Assembly (NCBI RefSeq): GCF_008933115.1
Contig: NZ_WBVO01000005.1
Span: 1-64,000, forward strand
Length of the DNA: 64,000 bases
Reading direction: 5' to 3'
DNA from: Phaeocystidibacter luteus
GTDB taxonomy: Bacteria > Bacteroidota > Bacteroidia > Flavobacteriales > Schleiferiaceae
Position numbers and translations under genes: made by a program. The notes below the pieces were generated by a model. It searched no databases. It saw only the letters and a list, made by a program, of their open reading frames with translations, and was not told the DNA's origin. Shown here in pieces: positions 15,893 through 24,662 of this stretch (the first letter of the stretch is position 1; every line of letters begins with the position of its first letter).

Positions 15893-17983
15893 CTATACCG
15901 CTTCGACGCTTTGATTGGAACGCAAACGAATTTCATCCATGTAGTTCAGCAACTTTCGCTTCTTTACTTCATACAATTCGATTGAAACGGGCATGAAGTC
16001 ATTTAGAATCATGTACAACCTTCTCAAGTTTTCCTCATTGTATGATCTGCCATTGAAAAACGACCATTTCTTCTCTACAAACTCATTGAAATCCTTCCAG
16101 ATCTCTTCAGATATATTTGGCAATAACTCCTTCGCTTCTAACAACTTAGACACCTCTTTCTTAAACTTGAGCTCTACCGGACGGTATGCGCGAAATCCTG
16201 CCTCAATTTGATACGGCTCTAACTGCTGTGTGGAGAATTCTAGCGACTTAAACATCTTATTAGTGAGCTCCGAACTAACGTCTAGCTCATGGTTCATATT
16301 GACGACAGAATTCCACAATTCGCCAAAATGACCACTCTCCTTCATATGTTGAAGTTCCCAATTCGCGAATGACTTGTACATTCTGGATTCGTGCTCCGAA
16401 AGTTGCTCTTTGTTTCCACGAAGCTCATCGCTCAATTTTGAAGCTAACGCCGAAGCCTCCTTCCATTTGTACTTCCTGCCGTCGTACTCAAAAGTGCTGA
16501 TTCCTGTTTTCGACTTATCAGATAGCTGAATAAGCAAATCTTTGTCCTGTTCCAAAAACATGGTTTCAAAGGCCAGCTTATGTATTTCTGGATTGAAAAG
16601 CTCTTTCCATTCTAAACTATCGGAAGTAGGAACTATTGTCTCGGCGTCTGGCAACCACCGAGGTTCTCGATATCCGAAATAAGCCTGAAACACCTCGGGG
16701 TATCTGGTGCTTTTAATATCACTTTGTATCCCATCTAAGTACTTTTCTGTCTCTACCTCGTCGACCTTCTCTGTCTTGTAGACATCTTCAAAAACCCTTT
16801 TTGTGAATCTCACTTCGAGCTCTTCGGGATCGCGTAGAATTACTCTTGCAATAGGAGATTCTAAGTCTTCAATGTCAGCGGCCGTTTTCTCGATATTTTC
16901 AACCCTGCTACTTAGGTCAGGATGAGTTGCCCACTGCTCACCAAATTTCAACTTAGTTCCATTGAAGACGTTCGACGCTGCGAGTGAAGGTTGCGGTAGA
17001 TCTCCGACAATTTCAACATTGTTGTATTCTGCCAACAGACGCATTACGCCAAATTGAACATCGAATACATTTCGTGGGAGCTCTTTTGTTTTGTGGAAGA
17101 ATTTCTGATGATGGCCAAAACACATCTGAAGTGCACTATCCGCCATAGATAATCGAACAAGTGGACGAATCATTGGCTTCGCGCCTACCAGCTTAGCTCC
17201 GATAGTATCGGCTTGAAACTCCATTTCTCGAGACAGTGCGTAGTTCCGCTTATTCATCAAATCATAAAGCGCAATTTGAGTCTTCTGTGTGAGTCCAACT
17301 ATCCAAATAGCAAACATTGAAAAGAGACTACTGACAATGCTAAAGCTAGCCCAACTTGACACCGCATTTTTGAACCTTTCATTTGGCTGAAGCACTCCCA
17401 CAACAATCATATTCAAGTTGTACACATAGCTACCAACTCGCATCGAGTTTTGCGAAAAGTGTCCAAACTCATGGGCTAAGATGCCCTTCAATTCATCTAC
17501 AGTAACCGCTCTCAACAACGGCAGCCCAATGATGAGGTTACGCTTGGTAGGAACAAACATGCTCCAAAAGCTGGAGTTAAACATTACGGCAGCGTTCACC
17601 GCCGGTGTCAAGTATACCTTATTCGGTTTATCTGTTCCAACGGCTTCCGCCACCTCGTATATTAACTTGAACAGCTCTGGCTGTGTGTGCTCAGTAATCT
17701 CCTCTTTAATCGATTTATCCTCTTCTTTCTTTCTAAAAAATGCACCTACAAGAACACCAAGCACAATTAGGCCGACCGAGATAACCGAAACTCCAACAAC
17801 CAACCCGATAATTGATGGAGCAGCCACGATAATCATTATCCCCGCATATGCCGCCCCGATTGCTAGCATCACCGCCGCCAATAATGTGAGCAAGTACACA
17901 AGTATGTAAATGGTGATACCAATGGCGGCTCTTTTCGCCTGTTTTTTAAAGTGAGGTGTTAGCTCGAGGGTAGCTGCAATCAT
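15893..17983 (-). CDS. membrane-bound M48 family zinc metallopeptidase
   Basis: Large (696 aa) M48-type peptidase. The N-terminal ~90 residues hold two or three transmembrane helices (IGITIYILVYLLTLLAAVMLAIGAAYAGIMIIVAAP and IIGLVVGVSVISVGLIVLGVLVGAF). The zinc motif HEFGH is at residues 171-175 (LAHEFGHFSQ), and the third ligand Glu is in REMEFQADTIG. Another membrane segment lies between (FSIVSSLFSMFAIWIVGL). This resembles HtpX/Ste24-type enzymes, which degrade or process membrane proteins. The long C-terminal ~400 residues (helical, charged) have no recognised domain and make the protein about twice the size of HtpX. It stands alone. Confidence 0.85.
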   Translation of the reverse strand: MIAATLELTPHFKKQAKRAAIGITIYILVYLLTLLAAVMLAIGAAYAGIMIIVAAPSIIGLVVGVSVISVGLIVLGVLVGAFFRKKEEDKSIKEEITEHTQPELFKLIYEVAEAVGTDKPNKVYLTPAVNAAVMFNSSFWSMFVPTKRNLIIGLPLLRAVTVDELKGILAHEFGHFSQNSMRVGSYVYNLNMIVVGVLQPNERFKNAVSSWASFSIVSSLFSMFAIWIVGLTQKTQIALYDLMNKRNYALSREMEFQADTIGAKLVGAKPMIRPLVRLSMADSALQMCFGHHQKFFHKTKELPRNVFDVQFGVMRLLAEYNNVEIVGDLPQPSLAASNVFNGTKLKFGEQWATHPDLSSRVENIEKTAADIEDLESPIARVILRDPEELEVRFTKRVFEDVYKTEKVDEVETEKYLDGIQSDIKSTRYPEVFQAYFGYREPRWLPDAETIVPTSDSLEWKELFNPEIHKLAFETMFLEQDKDLLIQLSDKSKTGISTFEYDGRKYKWKEASALASKLSDELRGNKEQLSEHESRMYKSFANWELQHMKESGHFGELWNSVVNMNHELDVSSELTNKMFKSLEFSTQQLEPYQIEAGFRAYRPVELKFKKEVSKLLEAKELLPNISEEIWKDFNEFVEKKWSFFNGRSYNEENLRRLYMILNDFMPVSIELYEVKKRKLLNYMDEIRLRSNQSVEAV

Positions 17984-18084
17984 GAGAGAGTACTGAAATA
18001 AAAACTGAATCGCTTAGCGCTTTGGTTTCAAATCTAACAATTCTTATTTCAGGTATTTCATTCTGACAACAGGGCCTTCACGCT

Positions 18085-18115
18085 TTGCCCTATTTCCTTT
18101 CTTTTAATACCTTTC
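18085..18115 (+). promoter_or_regulatory. possible Bacteroidota promoter for the S41 protease operon
   Basis: TTG at 18085-18087, 20 bases, then TACCTTTC at 18108-18115, one mismatch from TAnnTTTG. The ATG follows 25 bases later. Confidence 0.4.
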
Positions 18116-18139
18116 CAACCGTAAAGAAATCTCGTCCTA

Positions 18140-20170
18140 ATGCTACCTCGCTTCGCCTCTCTGAAGATTCTGTTTTTCAGTGCGCTATCCGTCCTTTCGA
18201 CCCTTGGGTTTAGCCAGGCGTTGTCTACCTGTGATAAAGCGGATCTCATTCTTCAGATGGCCAGCGATTTTCACGTGAATCCTCGCCCCGTAGATTCCAC
18301 ACTTTCGAGATTGACCTTCAACTCCTTCATGGAGTCTATTAATAGTCGCGAAAGCTTTCTAACCGCAGAAGATGTTGCCCAACTCAACAAGTATAAGTTT
18401 ACCGCCGCACTCAATGGAGACGAAGGGTGCAAACTGATTCAAGACGCTTCTACCATTTACGCTAACCGCCTTGCCGCACTCAAAAATCTTTTGGGAGAAT
18501 TGGGGGAAGCTGAGCTAGACTTCACCACCGACGAATCGTTCAACTACCCCACTTCGGTAATGTCGGAAGAGGAGTGGACCTCCTACTGGAAGAAAACCTT
18601 TCAAATTCGCGTGCTTTTCACGGCCTTCGCTCAGCGCGATTCGGGCTCTACCGAAACGCCTTCTAAAGCTGAATTCGGCGCCTATCAAAAGAAGGTAAGT
18701 GAAAGCGTAATCTGCCGCATGGAAGACGATGTGAACCACTTCGAGAATATCGAATCGTACATCGCCAACAAGTACCTCAACGCGCTAAGTCAAGCTTTCG
18801 ACCCACATACAAGTTTCTTCACGCAAGAGTCGATGAAAGAGTTCGAAATGAGTCTTTCTAGAGATGCAAAGTCCTACGGGCTCAACGTGTACCGAAATTC
18901 GAATGGCGACATCGAAGTGTACGACATCATTCCCGGAAGCCCTGCTTGGCGGAGCAACGAAATCAATATTGGAGACATCATCGTTAAGGTTGAATCTTCC
19001 AACGAGTCGTTCGACGATTTCTCCTGCCTCCCTATGTCGGAGGTCAACCGAATCATCGAAACCGGGAGCTCCGAAAGTGGGACATTCACCTTCCGCAAAC
19101 CTAGCGGCGAGGAGATTGAAGTCTTCCTCCGCAAGGAAGTCGTGGAAGTGAAAGAAAACACCGTCCAAACTTTTATCCTAGACGGCGACGCTAAAATCGG
19201 GTACATCTACCTACCGTCATTCTACATGGGCGGAGCAGATTCCTATAGCCCAGAAGGCTGCGCGCGCGATGTAAGTCTATCCCTAATCCGACTCAAACGA
19301 GAAGGTATCGATGGACTCATTTTCGATTTGCGAAACAACGGTGGAGGCTCCATGTACGAGGCCCTGAGAATGGCCGGGATTTTTGTTGACTACGGTGCCT
19401 TGTCTATCGAATCGGCCGGCGAACCTCCGTATCAAACTCTCAAGGATATGGATCGAGGTATCATCTTCGACAAACCCATGGTGGTAATGGTGAATACGTT
19501 CAGCGCTTCCGCCTCCGAATTGTTTGCCGCCGCTCTTCAAGATCGAAATCGAGCCATCATCGTTGGAAGTCAAACCTACGGCAAGGCAACCATACAACAA
19601 GTGTTGCCCCTGCTCGATTACCGCAATGGCGACACTACCATTGTGCCCGATAATTTCATCAAGCTTACCCTTGGCGCCTTCTATCGCGTTACGGGAGAAA
19701 GTCACCAAGCGGTTGGAATTACACCTGACATTCTTCTCCCTGAATTCGACGACTATTCGGAGTACCGCGAAGATCATTATGCATCGGTGTTAGACTGCCC
19801 AACCATAAATAAGAAAACCTACTACTTCCCGTCAGACCCTCTTCCAATCGCAAGGCTGAAAGAGCTCAGCGAAGGCAGACTAAGGGCTAGTGCAGACTGG
19901 CAACAAGTGGGTAACCACGATGAGGAAGAAAACACTTCGGTTCCTTTGGGTTATGCACAATTTGTAGCGCTGTTCGAGGAAGTCGAGTCACTCGAAATAC
20001 CATTCAAAGACCTTTCAGACAACCTCCCTTATTCCATCGATATCCCCGATTTTGTTTTGGAGATCAATCAGGAAGAAAATGAAAGAATAAAAGAGAACCT
20101 TTCGGAAGATCCGCACATTGCAGAGAGCTTCCTCATTCTAAACGATTACCTACAACTAATTTCTCAATAG
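18140..20170 (+). CDS. C-terminal processing peptidase, S41 (tail-specific protease)
   Basis: Periplasmic serine protease of the CtpA/Prc type. The signal peptide (LFFSALSVLSTLGFSQA) is followed by an N-terminal helical domain ending DPHTSFFTQESMKEF, a PDZ domain (about residues 235-335, IEVYDIIPGSPAWRSNEINIGDIIVKV), and the S41 catalytic domain (IGYIYLPSFY, LIFDLRNNGGGSMYEA). By alignment with E. coli Prc the catalytic Ser is 457 in FSASASE and the Lys is 482 in TYGKATIQ, with Asp468 also kept. The family cleaves proteins near their C-terminus. It is the first gene of an apparent operon: the next gene starts 2 bases after its stop, and the genes after it also overlap. Envelope maintenance is the likely role. 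Confidence 0.92.
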   Translation: MLPRFASLKILFFSALSVLSTLGFSQALSTCDKADLILQMASDFHVNPRPVDSTLSRLTFNSFMESINSRESFLTAEDVAQLNKYKFTAALNGDEGCKLIQDASTIYANRLAALKNLLGELGEAELDFTTDESFNYPTSVMSEEEWTSYWKKTFQIRVLFTAFAQRDSGSTETPSKAEFGAYQKKVSESVICRMEDDVNHFENIESYIANKYLNALSQAFDPHTSFFTQESMKEFEMSLSRDAKSYGLNVYRNSNGDIEVYDIIPGSPAWRSNEINIGDIIVKVESSNESFDDFSCLPMSEVNRIIETGSSESGTFTFRKPSGEEIEVFLRKEVVEVKENTVQTFILDGDAKIGYIYLPSFYMGGADSYSPEGCARDVSLSLIRLKREGIDGLIFDLRNNGGGSMYEALRMAGIFVDYGALSIESAGEPPYQTLKDMDRGIIFDKPMVVMVNTFSASASELFAAALQDRNRAIIVGSQTYGKATIQQVLPLLDYRNGDTTIVPDNFIKLTLGAFYRVTGESHQAVGITPDILLPEFDDYSEYREDHYASVLDCPTINKKTYYFPSDPLPIARLKELSEGRLRASADWQQVGNHDEEENTSVPLGYAQFVALFEEVESLEIPFKDLSDNLPYSIDIPDFVLEINQEENERIKENLSEDPHIAESFLILNDYLQLISQ

Positions 20171-20172
20171 CA

Positions 20173-21201
20173 ATGAAAATTCGTTTCGCTCTGGCCGTGG
20201 TATTCATGGCGGCAAGTACGCTCCTAAGTGCACAACCAAACGAGGCTGTTCGGTACATGGAAAAAGTGGGCAACAGCATCGGTCACCTTAAAAATGAAAC
20301 GTGGGGATACCTTCGTGCCGCAACTCAAGGTCGAAGTGCTCGCACACAAGAACGAAGACGTCAGGCGCTTATCAGAGAACTCGATGACGTGTACAAGGAA
20401 ATCGAAGCCATAGGTCCGTTTAATGGCGACGACACTTACCAAAAAGAAGTGTTGAACTACCTCAGCCTCACATCCATTGTGATGAAGGAAGATTTCGCAC
20501 AAATCATGGACCTTGAGGCCATAGCAGAACAGTCGTACGACGATATGGAGGCCTACATGATGGCCAACGAAATCGCGAATGCGAAGATGGACAGTGCCTT
20601 TCAAATCTACAAAGCGGGACACGAGGCCTTCGCACGTCAGAACAACATCAACCTCATCGAAGGCGAAGGTGATTCACGTGATCAAGCCATCGCCAAGGCG
20701 AGCGCAGCGCTATCTTACTACAACGAAATCTTCCTCATCTTCTTCCGTGCCAATGTGCAGGAAAATTATGCTCTAGAAGCGCTTAACCGAGATGATATCA
20801 TCAGCCTAGAGCAGAACACTCAGGCTTTGGTGGCTGCGGCAGACAAGGGCCTTGCGGCGCTAGACACCATGCCGCGTTTCAACCGAGATCCTAAGTTGAT
20901 TAACGCAGCACGCAGACTACTCGAGTTCTACAAGAAGGAAGGTGAAGAAACCTTCCCGGCCATGGTGGATTTCTACGTGAAGAAAGACCGTTTCGATCGC
21001 CTCAACGAATCCATTCAAGCCAAAGATCGCAGCGATCTAACTCAAGAGGAAATCGACGAATACAACGCGGCACTTGAGGATTTCAATGATATGGTTCCGG
21101 TGTTCAACGAGCTCAACGAAGAGTCAAATGAAGAGCGCGTGGAGCGCTACGAAGACTGGGAAGAAAGAGTAGAGGAATTCTTCGAAAATCATGCTGAATA
21201 A
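20173..21201 (+). CDS. exported all-helical protein, 342 aa (LIC11966-like?)
   Basis: Signal peptide MKIRFALAVVFMAASTLLSAQ, then almost entirely amphipathic helix with many Ala, Glu and Asp. Three helical sections are separated by short turns, and a highly acidic C-terminus (NEESNEERVERYEDWEERVEEFFENHAE) closes it. The pattern resembles exported proteins annotated as LIC11966-family surface proteins; that link is tentative. It has no catalytic motif. It sits between the S41 protease (2-base gap) and a TonB-C protein whose start overlaps its last 11 bases, so it is translated with both. A substrate or adaptor of the protease is possible. Confidence 0.75.
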   Translation: MKIRFALAVVFMAASTLLSAQPNEAVRYMEKVGNSIGHLKNETWGYLRAATQGRSARTQERRRQALIRELDDVYKEIEAIGPFNGDDTYQKEVLNYLSLTSIVMKEDFAQIMDLEAIAEQSYDDMEAYMMANEIANAKMDSAFQIYKAGHEAFARQNNINLIEGEGDSRDQAIAKASAALSYYNEIFLIFFRANVQENYALEALNRDDIISLEQNTQALVAAADKGLAALDTMPRFNRDPKLINAARRLLEFYKKEGEETFPAMVDFYVKKDRFDRLNESIQAKDRSDLTQEEIDEYNAALEDFNDMVPVFNELNEESNEERVERYEDWEERVEEFFENHAE

Positions 21202-22174
21202 TTTGCGAAGCTACATTCTCACCATCGCGCTAAGTGTATTGAGTTTGGTCGGCTATTCGACCAATCCAGAAGACTGTCTAACGTTATCCGACTACCTCGA
21301 AATTCAATTCCGAGGCACACCCGAAACACAGTTCGACAGGTCGGCTTTAGAGGCGAGCGTTGGATCAATCGGCAAGAGAAGGTTCAGGTCCTCATTTGCA
21401 GATACTATCATCTCGTATGTTCCGGTTTCTTGGACCATCACAACGGATGACAACGATCAGGATTTTGTAGTTCAAACTTCACCTACCCTGGGAATAATCG
21501 TAGAGATATCTTCGAAAGACAATCCTTGTATTCATGAGCTGATAAAAGACCTTGAGAGCAGGGATATTGAGCCGGTAGAAGGCGTGGCCGTCAGCTATCG
21601 CGAAACGGACGACGGTGGTGCCAAGCCGAATGTAATGAGCGAGATAGAGCTTTATGAAATCGAAGAGCAATACGTGGAAGTTTACCACAAGGAGGATGAA
21701 ACTCAGCTTTTGATTTATTCCAAGTCTCGGTACAATGCCGTTTTTGGCGAGGAGAGAAATCGCACCTACCCTGAAATAGAAGAAGTGGTAAACTTTGCGG
21801 ACACGTATGATTTCTACGGAGTGGAATCCTACCCGCGTTTCCCTGGATGTGATCAAAAAAGTCAAGACGAGAACTATTACTGCTTTGAGTACAACGTTCG
21901 AAAGGTAATTGGTGCCAATTTTGACTTCCCAGAAGATGCCGTACGCGAAAGTCGCGGTGGCGTGGTTTACATCCAATTCATCATTGAATACGACGGTTCG
22001 ATATCGGAAATCACGGTCATTCGATCCTCTGGACATGATGATATAGACCAAGCGGGTATCGATGCGGCAAGACACTTGCCAAAAATGACACCTGCGAAAG
22101 TTAATGGTCAACCCGTGCGTATGTCTTACGTTGTTCCAATTAACGCACGAATTTCAAGTAATGATGAAGACTAA
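21191..22174 (+). CDS. exported protein with C-terminal TonB-like domain (paralogue 1)
   Basis: A signal peptide (YILTIALSVLSLVGYS) is followed by a short conserved motif (DCLTLSDYLEIQ) shared with the next two genes, and a ~200-residue unassigned region. The last ~90 residues form a TonB C-terminal domain: VRESRGGVVYIQFIIEYDGSISEITVIRSSGHDDIDQAGIDAARHLPKMTPAKVNGQPV. Classical TonB needs an inner-membrane anchor and Pro-rich linker; both are absent, so this is not an ordinary energy transducer. The start overlaps the previous gene by 11 bases, and its end overlaps the next by 14, which indicates translational coupling. Confidence 0.82.
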   Translation: MLNNLRSYILTIALSVLSLVGYSTNPEDCLTLSDYLEIQFRGTPETQFDRSALEASVGSIGKRRFRSSFADTIISYVPVSWTITTDDNDQDFVVQTSPTLGIIVEISSKDNPCIHELIKDLESRDIEPVEGVAVSYRETDDGGAKPNVMSEIELYEIEEQYVEVYHKEDETQLLIYSKSRYNAVFGEERNRTYPEIEEVVNFADTYDFYGVESYPRFPGCDQKSQDENYYCFEYNVRKVIGANFDFPEDAVRESRGGVVYIQFIIEYDGSISEITVIRSSGHDDIDQAGIDAARHLPKMTPAKVNGQPVRMSYVVPINARISSNDED

Positions 22175-23093
22175 AAGCCTTATTGTTTTATCGGCACTAT
22201 GCACTTTGATCGCGTCGTGCTCTGGCTCAAAAGGTGTGGCGTCGATGCCCCCAACAGAATACATTACGTTGTCTGAAGTGAAGACTATACTTGACCAAGG
22301 CACGCTTGAGAATGTGAATCCGAAGTGGGAGTTCTCGCTAATCTCGAATCAAATGCATGCTCCCCATATTCGTGGGCGTAGTGGATATGAAGACTCATCA
22401 AAACTTGGGAGCCTTTGGGCGTTGTACGTACCTGGACTTTACTACAATGTTGAGGTATTTAACAACCCAACTCACGGTAAAGTGGTAGATCTTTTTCTCA
22501 CCAACCCACAAGGTGACAAGCTGATGAGCGAGATCAAAAACGCTACAGATAGCGTCTTCGAAGTGAGCGTAGCAGGTATGGATAGTGCCGAGGTTGTACC
22601 CGTCTATCAACTTGGAGAAGTGTGTGCCGTCATTAAAGATGGAAGGGCGTACTTCTACGATAAAACAGCCTACACACAATTCGTAGAACACGAAACCATT
22701 GCCATAGACCGCTTGAAAGAAGGTCCACCGATTGAGTATAGTTCTCGAGACAACTTCCGTTCACCTTCGTTACCAGAATGTCAATTTGAGTCCGATTCTC
22801 TAAACTATTTGTGCTTTGAAAGACAGATGAAGAACACTGTAGCTAGTAACTTCACCTTCCCCAATTTTGAGTACATATTTGGAGGCGGTGGAAAAGTCGT
22901 TGTGTCCTTTGTAATTTCCAAGAGTGGCGATATAACTGCCTTGCACATTAAAGAAACATCTGGAAGCGATATTATTGACGGTGAGGCCATTCGAGTTGTA
23001 AACGACTTGGACCTCAACATTGGTCCCGCAACCTTAGATGGCGAACCTGTGAATACGATTTATGATGTTCCAATAAGAGCCAAATTTCAGTAG
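22161..23093 (+). CDS. lipoprotein with C-terminal TonB-like domain (paralogue 2)
   Basis: The start at 22161 or 22164 was chosen because it opens the lipoprotein signal MKTKSLIVLSALCTLIASCSGS (lipobox IASC). The N-terminal motif YITLSEVKTILDQG parallels the LSDY/LSDL motif of its neighbours. The C-terminal ~85 residues match a TonB C-terminal fold: GGGGKVVVSFVISKSGDITALHIKETSGSDIIDGEAIRVVNDL, ending DVPIRAKFQ. As a lipoprotein it would be anchored to a membrane by lipid, which is unusual for a TonB domain. It is part of three tandem paralogues. Confidence 0.82.
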   Translation: MMKTKSLIVLSALCTLIASCSGSKGVASMPPTEYITLSEVKTILDQGTLENVNPKWEFSLISNQMHAPHIRGRSGYEDSSKLGSLWALYVPGLYYNVEVFNNPTHGKVVDLFLTNPQGDKLMSEIKNATDSVFEVSVAGMDSAEVVPVYQLGEVCAVIKDGRAYFYDKTAYTQFVEHETIAIDRLKEGPPIEYSSRDNFRSPSLPECQFESDSLNYLCFERQMKNTVASNFTFPNFEYIFGGGGKVVVSFVISKSGDITALHIKETSGSDIIDGEAIRVVNDLDLNIGPATLDGEPVNTIYDVPIRAKFQ

Positions 23094-23190
23094 CACTTTA
23101 CGTCACATTAACGTCATACAGCAGTCATTCCTAGAACGCCCTCGCTCCATAACATGATTCTCCTGATCCTAGGGCACAAAATTTTAATTC

Positions 23191-24165
23191 ATGCGTACTC
23201 TCTCTCTAGTACTTTTCACTTTTGGCATTCTCGCCTTCTCTAGCGCCAATGCCCAAAACGATTCTTGCATTTCGTTAAGCGACCTTATCAAGTTTGCTGA
23301 AACCGGTCATATCGAAGACGTATACCTCACCCGATACATCAACGAGGTTTCCGATGAAATGTGGAAAATCATCCCAGAAACACCATGGATGAAAGGCCAA
23401 TTAGAGGTCCGCGGTTCGCTGTACCGCATCCACATGACCGACCGGTACAAAAACGTGCATATCTATACGCATGAAACCATCGGTCGCGTAATCCAAATGG
23501 ACCTCAACTCCAGTTGCGCACCTCAGCTGCTTCAAGCCATTCAAGCTTCATCAGATTCAATAAAACACGAGGTGAAAACCCTCGAGCGACCTGAGCAAAG
23601 GAGCGATCGCATTGTGGAGACCGAAATCAAGTACTATCACTTTTGGATCGGCGAATTCTTGTTCGAGTATATCTACGATTCGCATATGCCCAAGTTGTAC
23701 GTTTACAATGCGGAAGAATACGCCAAGCTTCGAAGTGCAGGCGAAGGTGAAGGATTCTTTCCGAGCGGATACTACAACTCGAGGTTAAAAGCAGCCACCG
23801 AAATTCAAGCTGAAAACTCAGACCGAGAATATGCCTATCCGTATTACGATGATTGCCGAGGCGATACAGAGGAGGAACGATTCCGCTGTTTCCAAAACAA
23901 AATCATGACTCAAATTGGGGAGGAGTTCGAGTTTCCTGTTAGGGCAAGACTTGAAGGACGTGGTGGACGTATATGGGTCAGTTTTGTCATCAATCTGGAA
24001 GGAGACATCACCGATTTTTCAATTGAAAGATCAAGCGGCCACGATGACATTGATGCAGAGGCCGTACGAGTAGTTTCTAAGCTCATGCGACTCAATCCAG
24101 GAATGTGGAATGGCAAACCATACATGATGCGGTATACCGTTCCAATTAACGCACGATTGAGGTAA
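23191..24165 (+). CDS. exported protein with C-terminal TonB-like domain (paralogue 3)
   Basis: Signal peptide MRTLSLVLFTFGILAFSSANAQ, then SCISLSDLIKFAETG, the same N-terminal motif as the two preceding genes. The C-terminal domain (EGRGGRIWVSFVINLEGDITDFSIERSSGHDDIDAEAVRVVSKLMRLNPGMWNGKPYMMRYTVPINARLR) is the best match in the set to the TonB C-terminal domain. The protein lacks a Pro-rich spacer and a membrane anchor. It is separated from paralogue 2 by about 97 bases and may have its own promoter. It converges with the gene at 24168 at a 2-base gap. Confidence 0.82.
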   Translation: MRTLSLVLFTFGILAFSSANAQNDSCISLSDLIKFAETGHIEDVYLTRYINEVSDEMWKIIPETPWMKGQLEVRGSLYRIHMTDRYKNVHIYTHETIGRVIQMDLNSSCAPQLLQAIQASSDSIKHEVKTLERPEQRSDRIVETEIKYYHFWIGEFLFEYIYDSHMPKLYVYNAEEYAKLRSAGEGEGFFPSGYYNSRLKAATEIQAENSDREYAYPYYDDCRGDTEEERFRCFQNKIMTQIGEEFEFPVRARLEGRGGRIWVSFVINLEGDITDFSIERSSGHDDIDAEAVRVVSKLMRLNPGMWNGKPYMMRYTVPINARLR

Positions 24166-24167
24166 TC

Positions 24168-24662
24168 TCACTCCGTAACCTCCTTCAACATCACATCCCA
24201 TACCCGCTCTTCTTCTTCACCGAACTTCTTTACTATTTGAGCAAGTACCAGGTAAAAGATGAATGGCGGATCACTGTTCACCGTGGAGATCTTTGCCAAG
24301 TAGCCATCCGCATCTTCTAGCTTGAAACGAATGGGTTCACCGTCGGTAGACTCGGCTTGAGAGGTTCTTTGGAGGATGTCTCCCGTGTCCACAGAATCTC
24401 CTTCTTCAACATAAAAAATGTTGTTCGTTCCGCGCTGTATGTACGATTGATTGCTCGACCTCCCCGAATTCGAGATGAACAACTTGCCCAGATCAAAAAG
24501 GCTTCGTGCCTTCTGACGACCCTGATTGATAAACGCCGTACTATCAGCTTCCGTCAGCTCGCTTCGATTGAACCGGCTCTCCATAGTGCTGTAGCTCTGT
24601 CCTGACGCCATAACGGTCGCAAGACTGAACAGCACGCACATCACTATCTTATTCATCCTCAT
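24168..24662 (-). CDS. hypothetical exported protein, 164 aa
   Basis: Signal peptide (MNKIVMCVLFSLATVMASGQ). The mature part contains FNRSELTEADSTAFINQGRQKARSLFDLGKLFISNSG, a helical region, and a C-terminal strand-rich segment. It is unrecognised. Its start overlaps the last 14 bases of the membrane-protein gene at 24649, so the two are probably coupled. The two products may work together at the periplasmic face. Confidence 0.65.
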   Translation of the reverse strand: MRMNKIVMCVLFSLATVMASGQSYSTMESRFNRSELTEADSTAFINQGRQKARSLFDLGKLFISNSGRSSNQSYIQRGTNNIFYVEEGDSVDTGDILQRTSQAESTDGEPIRFKLEDADGYLAKISTVNSDPPFIFYLVLAQIVKKFGEEEERVWDVMLKEVTE

